Positions 48,701-55,106 of a stretch of DNA of 64,000 nt are shown one piece after another (position 1 is the stretch's first letter; each line of letters begins with the position of its first letter). The notes under the pieces were generated by a model, which saw only the letters and a list, made by a program, of their open reading frames with translations, was not told where the DNA came from and made no database searches. The translations under genes were made by a program, and so were the position numbers. This DNA comes from Linyphia triangularis (taxonomy: Eukaryota; Arthropoda; Arachnida; Araneae; Linyphiidae), in NCBI GenBank assembly GCA_963978545.1, contig OZ021729.1:81446670-81510669 (forward strand), given 5' to 3'.

Positions 48701-48743
48701 TAGATCTCCTATAGATGAGGATTCATCTCTTGCTAGCGACTGA
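6632..48743 (+). CDS. BTB-BACK domain protein, BTBD3/BTBD6-like (7 coding exons)
   Basis: Spliced coding exons 6632-6749, 7897-8143, 11702-11973, 20425-20575, 32988-33149, 41670-41813 and 48695-48743 total 1143 nt: 380 residues plus a TGA stop. All introns are GT-AG and all junctions keep frame. Residues 1-39 are a basic, serine-rich leader. About 50-165 is a BTB/POZ fold (LCDVTFEVG, AHRLILALASPVFEAMFFG, then the YIYSDEF strand-helix). About 165-300 is a BACK-type helical region (NVWSTLQIGLFLGI, ELSLLSALIKW, then a FGALTTVEF segment). Residues 318-380 are a Ser/Asp run followed by an Arg patch. In this family BTB mediates dimerisation and often cullin-3 binding, so a ubiquitin-ligase adaptor role is the likely inference; the substrate is unknown. 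The PHR domain of BTBD6 proper is absent. The start is the first ATG in the exon. The frame stays open to the acceptor at 6621, so an upstream exon could extend the N-terminus. Confidence 0.88.
6750..7896 (+). other. BTB gene intron 1, no feature seen
   Basis: This AT-rich intron of 1147 bases has donor GTATGG and acceptor TTCTCAG. I see no recognisable repeat or RNA gene in it. Confidence 0.7.
7897..8143 (+). CDS. BTB gene coding exon 2 (BTB core)
   Basis: It encodes the first two-thirds of the BTB fold, including LCDVTFEVG and the conserved AHRLILALASPVFEAMF helix. The acceptor is TTCTCAG and the donor GTGAGG, phase 2. Codon use is markedly more GC-rich than the flanking introns. Confidence 0.92.
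8298..8767 (-). mobile_element. tRNA-derived long SINE (family C), about 470 bp
   Basis: On the minus strand it starts GGGGCCGCGTAGCCCAGTCG, with A box TAGCCCAGTCGG and B-box-like GAGTTCGGTCCTG, and ends in an (AAG)n tail. The flanks share TACTTAACAT (8288-8297 and 8768-8777), an insertion duplication. Short open frames inside are not genes. Confidence 0.8.
8780..9870. other. Intron 2 stretch, no feature recognised
   Basis: AT-rich sequence with no ORF, no tRNA and no repeat that I can match elsewhere in the window. Confidence 0.5.
9875..10680 (+). repeat. CAGGGAAATT-word repeat (F3-like), interrupted by a CAGGGTTCCC element
   Basis: CAGGGAGAACAGGGAAAAC, TTTCAGGGAAAA and TCTCAGGGAATTTTTTTTC words flank the nested 10191-10628 element. 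They resemble the F3 repeats at 15120-15214 and 40735-41605. Ends are not clear. Confidence 0.5.
10191..10628 (+). mobile_element. CAGGGTTCCC-type element, 438 bp
   Basis: The ends are CAGGGTTCCCACGG and GTAGGAACCCTG. The interior is closely similar to 114-503, including the TATATATAGACATGATGCC block. Flanks ACTAAG and CTAAAG suggest a decayed 6-bp duplication. Confidence 0.72.
10690..11160 (-). repeat. F7 interspersed repeat copy
   Basis: It matches 59510-60070 in reverse: GTGTGCTTGGTGTTTG, TGCTGATAGAAATG-like, GTTGCCAAA, GACGATGCATTC and the CCATCCAAT-like region. Non-coding and diverged. Confidence 0.65.
11702..11973 (+). CDS. BTB gene coding exon 3 (end of BTB, start of BACK)
   Basis: The acceptor is TTTTTTCTAG and the donor GTAAGT, phase 1. 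The exon encodes YIYSDEF, the LWIAADKYCIPRIKADCE helix pair and the NVWSTLQIGLFLGIKGMVEKC segment that begins the BACK region. The open frame runs on past the donor to 12119, but that extension enters repeat sequence and is intronic. Confidence 0.93.
12234..14996 (+). mobile_element. CAGGGCTGCC-type DNA element (F4), 2763 bp, 6-bp TSD CATGTT
   Basis: Inverted ends CAGGGCTGCCAC and GTGGCAGCCCTG are flanked by CATGTT at 12228-12233 and 14997-15002. Subterminal regions repeat a GGCTACTAAAGCGACTATTT word at both ends. The interior is AT-rich, with several poly(T) tracts and no recognisable transposase. Confidence 0.72.
14997..15214 (+). repeat. Right end of an F3 repeat (ends GTGGCCACCCTG)
   Basis: CAACTTTTCATTACCGCC to GAATTTTGTGGCCACCCTG matches 41385-41600 closely. 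Its left end may be the GGGTGGCAC at 12072, with the F2 and F4 material inserted. Confidence 0.5.
15319..17996. mobile_element. hAT-type element, 2678 bp, perfect 8-bp TSD GTTAGAAG
   Basis: The ends CAGGGTCGGCCTGG and CCAGGCCGAGTCTG are inverted repeats flanked by GTTAGAAG at 15311-15318 and 17997-18004. The interior is AT-rich, with no recognisable transposase, so it is non-autonomous or badly decayed. A GC-rich palindrome-like stretch containing CCGGGATATGTCCCGG lies close to the right end. Confidence 0.82.
17931..18478 (+). repeat. Tandem duplication, period 274 bp, across the hAT right end
   Basis: Units 17931-18204 and 18205-18478 both hold TGCCAGGGTTC, GAGAGGGCGCACCGGG, the hAT right end, the TSD-like GTTAGAA and the following F2 sequence. 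The duplication therefore happened after the hAT insertion. Confidence 0.8.
18512..19892. other. Intron 3 stretch, no feature recognised
   Basis: It contains a slightly more GC-rich patch at 18990-19290, with repeated GATGGATCAGTA-like words at 19153 and 19270. I see no coding homology and no match elsewhere in the window. Confidence 0.4.
19893..20331. mobile_element. Foldback MITE (mariner-like ends), about 440 bp
   Basis: Long inverted arms meet: GGTTTTAAAATTAAATAATT near the left end and GAGTTATTTAATTTTAAAAT near the right, with GGGTGTTC and GGGACACCC termini. The middle holds AGTTATAAATGTTGCCAA and TTTGTAACTAGTTTTG arms. A relative lies at 51900-52345. It ends about 90 bp before exon 4. 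Confidence 0.68.
20425..20575 (+). CDS. BTB gene coding exon 4 (BACK region)
   Basis: The acceptor is TTGTTTCAG and the donor GTAAGC, phase 2. It encodes INPETMTDFLSMNLLRTKEL followed by a helix ending in SALIKWGETQ, typical of the middle of a BACK domain. A foldback MITE ends about 90 bases upstream of the acceptor. Confidence 0.92.
20870..21290 (-). repeat. R3 interspersed repeat copy
   Basis: It is the reverse of 3430-4010. Matching blocks include AATGCCTCTTAAGGTGTT, TCGTCAAAATTGTTTTTCAG and TCAACGATTGATTTTT. Confidence 0.62.
22290..22321. repeat. Short palindrome, 15-bp arms
   Basis: AACTCAATTCACTCA is followed, after a 2-base spacer, by its exact reverse complement. It lies subterminally in the hAT element and could be a transposase-binding or structural site. 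That role is inference. Confidence 0.7.
22424..24970 (-). pseudogene. hAT transposase, ZMYM1-like type, disrupted
   Basis: In order on the minus strand: a basic leader (24970-24575); a TTF-type zinc-finger segment with NRDWLVYSKK and an ISRHENSMEH motif (24513-24016); a DUF4371-like catalytic core with SIILDETPDASHVEQ, YDNGANMSG and CCAHTLNL (23957-22911); and a C-terminal hAT dimerisation region with LTLPISVASGKRSFSKLK (22780-22424). Known hAT transposases cut and paste DNA as dimers. Frame changes near 24600, 23960 and 22930, plus a stop near 22820, break the frame. In the zinc finger FCIFFKVF stands where family members usually have a second Cys pair. It is inactive but retains most domains, so the insertion is fairly recent. 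Confidence 0.9.
25886..26139. mobile_element. piggyBac-type MITE, 254 bp, TTAA target
   Basis: Inverted ends CCCACTGACGGTCATG and CATGACCGTCAGTGGG are flanked by TTAA at 25882-25885 and 26140-26143. The interior is AT-rich and non-coding. It lies in the right arm of the TA-flanked foldback element, interrupting an otherwise paired arm. Confidence 0.92.
27011..27686 (+). mobile_element. CAGGGTTCCC-type element with expanded word array
   Basis: The ends TAGGGTGCCCACGG and GTGGGAACCTTG are slightly decayed. Between 27060 and 27230 there are about five head-to-tail units of roughly 36 bp, of the form AGGTCCTTAAAAGTACTTG plus AAATGCTTAG. This is the longest word array of the family here. Confidence 0.7.
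27690..30340. other. Intron 4 stretch, mostly unassigned
   Basis: It includes an AT-only stretch with repeated ATTAATGCATAATT-like words at 28390-28620 and a T-run/G-run junction at 29880-29908. I see no gene or delimited element. Confidence 0.45.
30349..30783 (+). mobile_element. Miniature LTR retrotransposon (TRIM-like), 435 bp
   Basis: Two direct LTRs, 30349-30479 and 30652-30783, start TG and end TACA. They flank a 172-bp internal region with no ORF. The internal region starts TTGGTGACC, a primer-binding-site-like sequence just after LTR1. It ends with the purine tract GGGAAGGGG (30640-30648) just before LTR2. A 4-bp duplication CATT flanks the whole (30345-30348 and 30784-30787). Each LTR contains a tRNA-like segment with A-box-like TAGTGGTTAACG (30713) and B-box-like GTGTTCGACTC (30751). 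It lacks gag and pol, so any movement needs another element. A tandem pair of tRNA-derived SINEs is the alternative reading. Confidence 0.75.
31095..31660 (+). repeat. R3 interspersed repeat copy
   Basis: It is co-linear with 3430-4010, from GTGATTTTGGCGATACACTT through CACCTTAAGAGGCATTAC to the CATATGGGTAATTGAAAGTA end. Confidence 0.68.
31661..32699. other. Intron 4 stretch, no gene seen
   Basis: Unassigned AT-rich sequence. At its end a G-run, a C-rich patch and CGTGTCGTCCCTG at 32687-32699 look like the right terminus of a hAT-like element whose left end I could not place. Confidence 0.4.
32700..32890 (+). repeat. Short CAGGGTTCCC-family copy (empty-site paralogue)
   Basis: It begins CAGGGTTCCCTTGGTCC, carries GGTCCTTGAATTTT words, and reads uninterrupted through AAGTGAACACCGATAATCTC. 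That is the point where the 44455-47303 copy is split by a hAT element. The right end GAGTGGCAACTCAG is decayed. Confidence 0.65.
32988..33149 (+). CDS. BTB gene coding exon 5 (end of BACK)
   Basis: The acceptor is AATGCAG and the donor CAG|GTTTGT, phase 2. It encodes LIRFGALTTVEFCQFLDQ and an AKG...LKHLTKP stretch, then PLPDWCTSKSW. Its last 28 bases and donor are the first part of a 283-bp unit repeated twice more downstream. Confidence 0.9.
33122..33973 (+). repeat. Three-copy tandem array, period 283 bp, starting inside exon 5
   Basis: Units start at 33122, 33405 and 33688, each with ATTGGTGCACCTCGAAGTCA. The first unit includes the last 28 coding bases of exon 5 and its donor. Copies 2 and 3 repeat that donor (CAG|GTTTGT) at 33432/33433 and 33715/33716. 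Copies differ at few positions, so the array is young. Confidence 0.93.
36044..36120 (+). repeat. Internal copy of the hAT left terminus
   Basis: CAGTGGCGGCTGGTGCAGGG, followed by GGGGGCCTGGGACC and CACTCACTTTTTTGG, repeats the start of the host element at 35384. No matching second right end or duplication was found, so it is either a nested partial copy or a terminal duplication. Confidence 0.7.
36631..36758. repeat. Long near-perfect hairpin, 61-bp arms, 6-base loop
   Basis: The arms 36631-36691 and 36698-36758 are reverse complements with one mismatch, around a CATATA loop. A second, weaker hairpin (CGATCATATATATGATCG core at about 36784-36801, GGATATCAA ends) follows directly. It lies in a hAT-type element. 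No ORF. Confidence 0.92.
39511..40734. other. Intron 5 stretch, no feature recognised
   Basis: AT-rich. It contains a local near-repeat of TTTTTGTGTATYRT around 40065-40130. No gene or bounded element. Confidence 0.45.
40735..41605 (+). repeat. F3 repeat copy (AAATCAGGGAG words, ends GTGTCCACCCTG)
   Basis: The left part has AATTAGGGAAATATCAGTGA and GAAAATCAGGGAGATTT words. The right part is close to 15015-15214 and ends TTTTGTGTCCACCCTG. No transposase is recognised. The open frame inside is not coding. Confidence 0.55.
41670..41813 (+). CDS. BTB gene coding exon 6 (Ser/Asp-rich tail)
   Basis: The acceptor is TCTCTGCAG and the donor GTAAAT, phase 2. It encodes a low-complexity Ser/Asp run followed by DYRRRRRHP. 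Such a tail suggests phosphorylation or nucleic-acid/protein contacts, but no domain is recognised. It joins in frame to exons 5 and 7. Confidence 0.82.
41990..42170 (+). repeat. TCCTTGAAAA-word repeat, related to 57345-57510
   Basis: ACGGTCCTTGAAAATCATTA, TTATGTCTCTAAGGACTC and AAAGTACTTGGAAAA correspond in order to the 57345 copy. Both are partial members of the CCTTGAAA group. Confidence 0.6.
42378..42537. mobile_element. Small foldback MITE, about 160 bp
   Basis: The arms GACAAAGTTATAT...ATTACTTTAACTAGGTCAAA (42381 on) and TTTGACTTAGTTAAAGTAAT...ATATAACTTTGCC (42492 on) are inverted repeats with a short central spacer containing ACAGGGACGTGTCCTGT. No duplication is evident. Confidence 0.65.
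42646..42845 (+). repeat. Two-copy tandem duplication, about 100 bp
   Basis: CTGTAAAAAGGCACTAAGTT through TAGCATTTGTGTAA occurs twice with few differences. Non-coding, in intron 6. Confidence 0.85.
42876..43359 (+). mobile_element. CAGGGTTCCC-type element, 484 bp
   Basis: The ends are CAGGGTTCCCATG and TTGGGAACCCTG, with GTCCTTAAAAGTCATTGA words inside. The flanking 6-mers TTTTAA and TTCAAG share four positions, a possible decayed duplication. Confidence 0.7.
44455..47303 (+). mobile_element. CAGGGTTCCC-type element split by a hAT insertion
   Basis: The ends CAGGGTTCCCACGGTCC and GAGTGGGAACCCTG are flanked by CTATC on both sides (44450-44454 and 47304-47308). Words such as GTCCTTGAAAGTCCTTG occur near both ends. 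Removing 44583-47154 restores the layout of 32700-32890. Confidence 0.75.
44583..47154. mobile_element. hAT-type element, 2572 bp, CAGTGGTGTAGTG ends
   Basis: The ends CAGTGGTGTAGTG and CCACTACACCCCTG are inverted. Flanks ACCAATGA and ACCACCGA match at six of eight positions, and the 32700 paralogue supplies the empty site. A hAT-like fragment with TGTGTGCAAGAATGAG and GGCGCCCCTT lies at 45705-45760. Its TGTGTGCAAGAAT also occurs in the hAT at 21973. No intact transposase. Confidence 0.7.
48239..48652 (-). mobile_element. CAGGGTTCCC-type element, 414 bp, minus orientation
   Basis: The ends CAAGGTTCCCACTC and GTGGGAACCCTG share TCTAA flanks (48234-48238 and 48653-48657). The interior is the reverse of 114-503, including GGCATCAT-like and CTTTTAAGGACCTCTAAGCA words. 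It ends 42 bases before the last BTB exon. Confidence 0.78.
48695..48743 (+). CDS. BTB gene terminal coding exon 7
   Basis: The acceptor is CTTTTTACAG. It encodes PPRSPIDEDSSLASD followed by TGA at 48741-48743. A 3'UTR follows, with a poly(A) signal 175 bases beyond the stop. Confidence 0.83.
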
Positions 48744-48917
48744 TTATCTTTGTCCATTTGGTGCTGATTGCTATTGTCACTTCACCTCATTGAGAAATGT
48801 GCTGTTTCTACAGTTGTTTCTACAGTTTTTTCTTTTTTTTTTATATTTTTAAGTGTCCAGTTAACTTGTTGTGAGTTTTATGTTATGAAGTAGGGCAATA
48901 CTTCCAGTTGTTGATCA

Positions 48918-48923
48918 AATAAA
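48918..48923 (+). promoter_or_regulatory. Poly(A) signal AATAAA of the BTB gene
   Basis: A canonical AATAAA lies about 175 bases after the stop, followed within 20 bases by a GT-then-T-rich stretch expected of a cleavage and polyadenylation region. Confidence 0.7.
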
Positions 48924-48943
48924 GTCGGTGCTGCTCATTTTTT

Positions 48944-49990
48944 TTATTATAGCTCCTTTACTTTTAAGTTTTAGCATTACATGAGATTTACTGCAATTTT
49001 TTATTATTGTTCTATTTGGACGAAGAGTGAAATCTGTGATGAAAATAAAACAACAAAATCGTACAAAATTTTACTTGAATTCGTATTTTCCTCAGTAATC
49101 AGGCCAATCTAGTTTTTCATTAAAATCATTCAAATGGTTGATCACAGTCATCACTAATTTTCGATACACCTTCTGTAGAACAAATTAAGCTTTTAATGGT
49201 ACATACTTTTGAAAAAGAAGAAAGGGGGAGGGGAAAAAATGCTTTTTGGTGTAATTTTCAATATGCTTTTTTTTTTAAATGTATCTTTTATTTATATATA
49301 TATATAAATATTTGTTAAGTACCATAATGTTGTATTCCTTTTTGAAACACAATAATTATTTTAATCATTAGTATGTTTTTTAAAAAAGTTTTCTAATAAA
49401 ATGTAATGGAAAATTTGGAGAAAAAATTATGAACATTAGTTACCCACAAAATTAAAAAAATTTATTGTTCTATCTTTTCAAAAATTATTATGAGCATACA
49501 CATGATAGTTTTACATTCTCTAAAATAAGTAGTATTATGAATTTAGATGACTTTATTTTTTATAAAATGGCAATTATAATTAGAAAAAAAAATTTAATTT
49601 ACCTTTTTTTCTTTTTAATTCAAAATATTGCTACATTATATTAAAGGATAATTCTGCTTAAAAAAAAAAAAAAACACTAATTAAGTTTAATATCTTATGG
49701 GTAACTTATGTTCACATATATTTTTATAAAATTTTCTATCATTATATTTCACTTGATAAAAAAAACCCATATACTTATGCTTAAAATAATTATTGTTTTT
49801 CAAGAATTTATTATTATGCTGTATGAGAAATGTTAATTAAAAATATAAAAAGCATTTTATTTTAAAATATATTGAACATTATGCCAATAAGCTTTTTTGT
49901 TGTCGTCAAAAGATATCTACTTCCCTTAAAGTAATATTAAATTTTTAATCCAAAATCAGTGAACAATAAAAAATGAAAATAATGAATATT
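48944..49990. other. AT-rich stretch after the BTB gene, nothing recognised
   Basis: No ORF of note and no repeat matched elsewhere. It contains a poly(A) run near 49660 and a TATATATATATA-like run near 49297. Confidence 0.5.
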
Positions 49991-49994
49991 AAAC

Positions 49995-50503
49995 CAGGGG
50001 TCGCATTCACCCTAAAATTCCTAATATTCCTTAAATTTTTATTTCTTCCCTAAAATTCTTAATATTGTACCTACATTTTTCCATAATTCCTAAAAAAGAT
50101 TGAAAACCTGGAAATTTTCTGATTTTCCTCAAAACCCTGCAAAAAGAAAAACGATATTCTTCCAGATGAGAAAAGTGAATTTAATTAAATTTGCATGTTC
50201 TTCAAAATAGTGCAATTGATTAATTATATAACTGTTGTGCTAAAAAGTTGTTTGGCATTCAATTTTATGAAAATTGGCAGTTTTTTGCCGGTACGGAAAC
50301 AAGTTTTAGAAAGAATGTCAGATTCAAAAGAAATATCCCTAAATGTTTTTGGAATTATCCCTAAAGTTTTAAAAATTATCCCCAAAATTTTAAGAATTAT
50401 CCTTAAAATTTTTGGGAAATATCCCTAAAGTGTGTCCCTGAAATTTTAGAAATTACCCTTAAAATTTCCACCTAAATTTTTTAGAAAACTCACTGTGCCC
50501 CTG
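49995..50503 (+). mobile_element. F2 repeat, 509 bp (CAGGGGTCGC ... GTGCCCCTG)
   Basis: It starts CAGGGGTCGCATTC and ends CACTGTGCCCCTG, with arrays of CCTAAAATTCCTAATATTCC words at the left and GGAATTATCCCTAAAGTTTT words at the right. No clear duplication. It is the uninterrupted relative of 12080-18511. Confidence 0.65.
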
Positions 50504-51895
50504 ATGTTACAAAGCATAGACTAATTTCAGAGAATCTCTAACACTTTAACCAAAAAAAGTTTCTGGTTTTGCTTAGTTTTTTATCCTCCTTGCTGTATTG
50601 AAGTTAGCCATTACTGTGATGGCTTCCTTTTTTTTATTTTGACAAGTCTTGATTTCTTATAAATTGTTGAATGAAATGGGTTCTAAATATTTGCCACTTT
50701 TTGAACTAGTCGAAATTTTTCAAAAACATGATCACACACTGGTGGGGTTGCCCTATGTGTAAACTTTTTCTTCATTGTTGTTCATCAAAGAGTTATGATC
50801 GCTGGAAGTTGGTGCTGTGGAGGAAGGTTGAATGTATATGATATTTTACAATGTTTCATAAAAAAAATATTTAAAAAAATTTGGTTTTCATTCATACATA
50901 ATATTTTAACTATGAAATAAGATATATTTTATACCCTTCAATGTTTTAAATGATATGAAAACTTTTATATTGAATGACATATTTTACAATTATGCAAACT
51001 TGTGGCGATTAATTCAAGACAGAAAAAATGTATTGCTCAAATTAGAAAGCCAAACCTATTTCTAAACATATAATATTTTCCAATAATGAAGTAACTTTAT
51101 AATTTTTTTATCCACATTTTTTAAAGATAATTTCATTTAGCACATATTTTCTGCCTTGATAAAACTTTTTTAACAACACCTTGTAATTTAGTTTAATACT
51201 TTGTATTAATCTGATTGATGTGTGTCGTTGAATATCATATTGTAATGCTTCTATTCAAAAGTGTTGATTAATATTAGCCACAAGGACACCTAATTGCTTT
51301 GAAAAACTGGCTCAACTCCCCATTATTTTAAAGTTCAATCAGAACCTTTTTATCAGTCTTCCTCAACTTTGTTGAAAAGTTTTAGTTTAAATTTTTATGT
51401 ATTAATTTGTTTCATTAAAATTAAAGTATATCAACAGTTAAAAGAAGTTTTTCATTTTTTTAAAAACATTAAAATATGCAGTAATGCAAAAATGTGTTGC
51501 CATAATCCTGTAGCCCTATTTTTGCATTGTTATGTTCTCAAACTTAATTTTGTTTGAATGCAATCATTTTGAAACCATAAAAAAATTGTCTTATTCTTAA
51601 ATGACATCTTTTTTTCTTTAAAAAAAAAAACTCTAAAGAAAATCTCAATATGATTATGGAATGCATTGTAATGTAACTTTTATTTATAATGCGTTGCATT
51701 TTAGCATTTAACCTGCATAGTCTGCGACTCGTTGAAATTTTCCAAAGTAGAAATAATGCCAATCTTTACAACAACTTTGAAGTATTTTAAAATGTCCTGA
51801 AGATTGGGATTTGAACACTGTAGTAAAAAAATAGGCCTGGGAATTGTCTTAGTATATACGACGTTTTCTTGTTACAGTTGCTTCATGGTGTAGAA
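50504..51895. other. No feature recognised
   Basis: AT-rich sequence with only chance-length frames on both strands. Confidence 0.45.
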
Positions 51896-51899
51896 CAAA

Positions 51900-52345
51900 G
51901 GACTCCCTGATTTTAAAATTAAATTATTCAAAAACAAAGATCGATAGAATAATGAAACACAAAGTAGAGTTATTTTGAAAGCTGTAAAAATCTTATACTA
52001 AATTTTCAAAGTTAGTTACAAATGTTGCCAACAGGTGGCACTGTACACTGTAATCCTTATGATTAAAGAGTGCTTTGAAGTTGAGAGTGATCAGTCTTTA
52101 GACAGTTCCATTGTTTAAACATACAAGGAAGTTAGTGTGATAGCAATGACTGATTGCAGAGCAATAACATATTTCTAGAATTTTGCAACGACAGTGCCAT
52201 CTTTTGACAACATTTGCAACTAATTTTTAAAACTTCGTTTTCAAATTGTTATGGCTTTCAAAACAACTTTGCTTTTTGTTTCATTCCTTAATCGATCTTT
52301 GTGTTTGAGTTATTTAATTTTAAAATCAGGGAGTCCTTCACTGGA
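51900..52345. mobile_element. Foldback MITE related to 19893-20331
   Basis: GGACTCCCTGATTTTAAAAT at the left and ATTTTAAAATCAGGGAGTCC at the right are exact inverted ends. The internal CAAATGTTGCCAACAGGTGG and CAGTTCCATTGTTTAAAC blocks match the 19893 copy. Confidence 0.78.
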
Positions 52346-52790
52346 CACTCTGTATAGAGTTTTCCCATTCCAAATGGTTTTGTGATAAAGCTCAAATTGC
52401 TTTTAGGTAGGTACAAAAATTTGCGAGATGTAATAATTAAAATAAATGAACTAATTTAAAATTTGAATCAAACTCAATAACAGCATTAATGATATTGTGA
52501 TCCTCTTCTTAAAATACCTCTTGTTTTTGGAAAACAACGGCGGCAGCTAATTAAAACATGAAAATGAATCTTTTCATTGAAAAATGCAATTTACCACTGA
52601 ATCTGATTTTACCTTACCATACCCTATTATTTTTATATACCCTGAGAAAGTTTATTTTACATTGTAATTAGTTTCTGTTTCAATGAGTTAATGTATTCTT
52701 TTAATTTCCTTATATATATATTTATTTATTAAAATTTTAATTTGTTTTTTTAATTTCCTAAAAGTTTCTCTACAAATTGACTTCCAATAG

Positions 52791-54046
52791 CAGGGGTCAC
52801 AGACGTCCTATATGTCCTATAAATCCTATATTTTTTTTAAAATCTTCAAAAACGTCCTATATTGTCCTATATTTTACAATTGTCCTATATATTCTATATT
52901 GATTCGATCTATATTTTCTTCAAATTCGTAATAACGGCGCCGTTCGTTGCCATTTTTTATATTTCGGAATCTTGGCGCGATCGTAGGTGAAAAAGACCTG
53001 ATAAAAGCGATGTTTGTAACTTCGGCGTTTTATCTCTTGTGACGTCACGTGCTGCATAACCTACAACTCAACTCTACTGGACCGGCGGGAGTTGTAAAAT
53101 GTAAACTTGTGAACTTTTCCATAGCACGCGGTCTTGAATTTCAGATTTGTTTTCTTCTCCACCGTAGTAAATTAATTGGTCATAATACAGAGAGAGAGAG
53201 ATGCAGCAACAAAACTCTGCCTCATAGAAAAACGGATAAAAACGACTTGTGATTAACTTGCAGGGCTACTAAAGAACATTTTGAGTGTTCAATCAATAAT
53301 TGATGAAGGAAACAAAAGGGTTAAGATTTACTGTATGATATCGGATGACGATTTTTTTATTCCAAATCCGATACGGATTCTGCGCCACGAATTATTTACA
53401 TCAAACGTCGCCTAATTAGGGCAGCCATTAGTAGTTCTCTTGCTCTTAAAAAAGTGACGTGGCTGCCATTTTTTTGGCGAAAATCACCTTGGCGCAGAAT
53501 CCGTACCAAATTTTCAATATTAGCCATGATTTTTTCATAAAAGTCGCCAAAATTGAAAATACGTTGTGATGTCAAATGCAAAGTCACTAGGGTTTCCGGA
53601 AAACCAAGTCCCCGGTTCGCCACATTCGGCGCTAAATCTCCCACTTTTCACCGCCAATCCAACCGACACTGAACAGTAAATCTGGAAAAAAAAAAAAAAG
53701 ACTGCAAACAGGGATAAAAAGAAAATACTTTTAGAAATTGGAGCAGTTCAAGCAGTTATAGATGCTGGAAGCAAAAGACTCAAGATTGCAAATAATGTAA
53801 TTAATAAAACTTGATTTAGGGATGGAATATTGAGGCAATAACGGATGACATATTCAGGATCAGGTGATTTCTTTTTTTTATAGGTGTGTTTTCTATTCTC
53901 TTAAATACAATATAACGAGTATATAAATGTATAACGAGTTAATTTTAAAGTTCAGTAGCAACTGTGTGCAGTTATTTGATGTTTTAAATTGTCCTATATA
54001 TTTTTTTTTAATCCTATTTATTCTTATTTTTTCACTTTGACCCCTG
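52791..54046 (+). mobile_element. CAGGGGTCAC-type element (F5), 1256 bp, 6-bp TSD CAATAG
   Basis: The ends CAGGGGTCACAGACG and TTCACTTTGACCCCTG are inverted at the tips. CAATAG flanks both sides (52785-52790 and 54047-54052). The uninterrupted paralogue TTGACTTCCAATAATTGTAT at 54562-54581 is an empty-site reference. Subterminal arrays use a TGTCCTATATTGTCCTATAT word. An 82-residue open frame on the minus strand (53396-53644) matches nothing I know. Confidence 0.8.
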
Positions 54047-54889
54047 CAATAGTTGTATAACTCTGAAATTTTATTCTTTTAAATGAAAGGTAAATTTTAA
54101 TAAACTTATAATAATAGAACAAAGAGTCAATCTGTGGCTCTATACTTGTGACTTTATAGAAAGTGACTTCCAATACAAATAGAGTTCTGAAGTTTTAAAC
54201 ATAGTATTTTTGGCCTTTTAATTGTGCTTTTAAGAAGCAGAATGTTAAAATTTTAATTATTTTTTAGTTAATCTTTTAATTTTTTTTTTATGAATTGACT
54301 TAAATAGACGTAGAACTCTGAAAATTTCAACATAAGTAGTTTTAGCCTTATAATTTTGATGTTCACTAACAAAATTTTAATTTTTTTTTTTTTTAATTAA
54401 CTTTTTTTCTTTAATCTAATTTTTTACTAAGCAATTTCTAATAGACATGGATCTCTAAAGTGTTCATTATAAGTATTTTTGGCCTACTAATTGTATTTTT
54501 GACAAATAGAATATTAAAATTTTAATTTTTTTTTTTTTAATTTCCTAAAAGTTTCTTGACAAATTGACTTCCAATAATTGTATAACTCTGAAATTTTAAA
54601 CATAAATAGCTCTGGCCTTTTAATTTTGATTTTCACAAACAAGAATGTTAAAATATTCTCAGAGGGTGAGACGGTTGCAGTATTGTATTAACAAGAATTT
54701 TTTTGTTTCTCGTTAGGTGGGTGTTCTAATAATACAACCTAAATTATTATTAGAACTCATATTATGTAGCAATTAACCTTTTAGCTAGGCGAGCTTATGC
54801 TGGCGCAGAAATTAACCTTTCGGCAAGCAAAGCGAACCTATACTTGTTTAGAAATGAATCTTTCAGTGAGCTTGTACTTGAGTATATTA

Positions 54890-55106
54890 AACTTAACTTG
54901 ACATCACTAGACGGTAGATCGTCACAGTGCGCATAGATATTTAATCCATTTTGGCGGCGTGAAAGCATAATGTTCGCCAAACCACAACCCTGCAGAGAAC
55001 AAAAGGCTATAAGGTTTGGCGAGAATTATGTCTTCACTCGGCTAAAATGGATTAACTGCCTATGAGCACGGTGAAGATCTATCGTCTAGTGATGTCAAGT
55101 TAAGTT
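54890..55106. mobile_element. Foldback MITE, about 215 bp
   Basis: AACTTAACTTGACATCACTA with AGACGGTAGATCGTCAC opens it. The inverted GTGAAGATCTATCGTCTAGT with GATGTCAAGTTAAGTT closes it. TAATCCATTTTGGC and GGTTTGGCGA arms pair further in. The superfamily is not determined. Confidence 0.72.
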
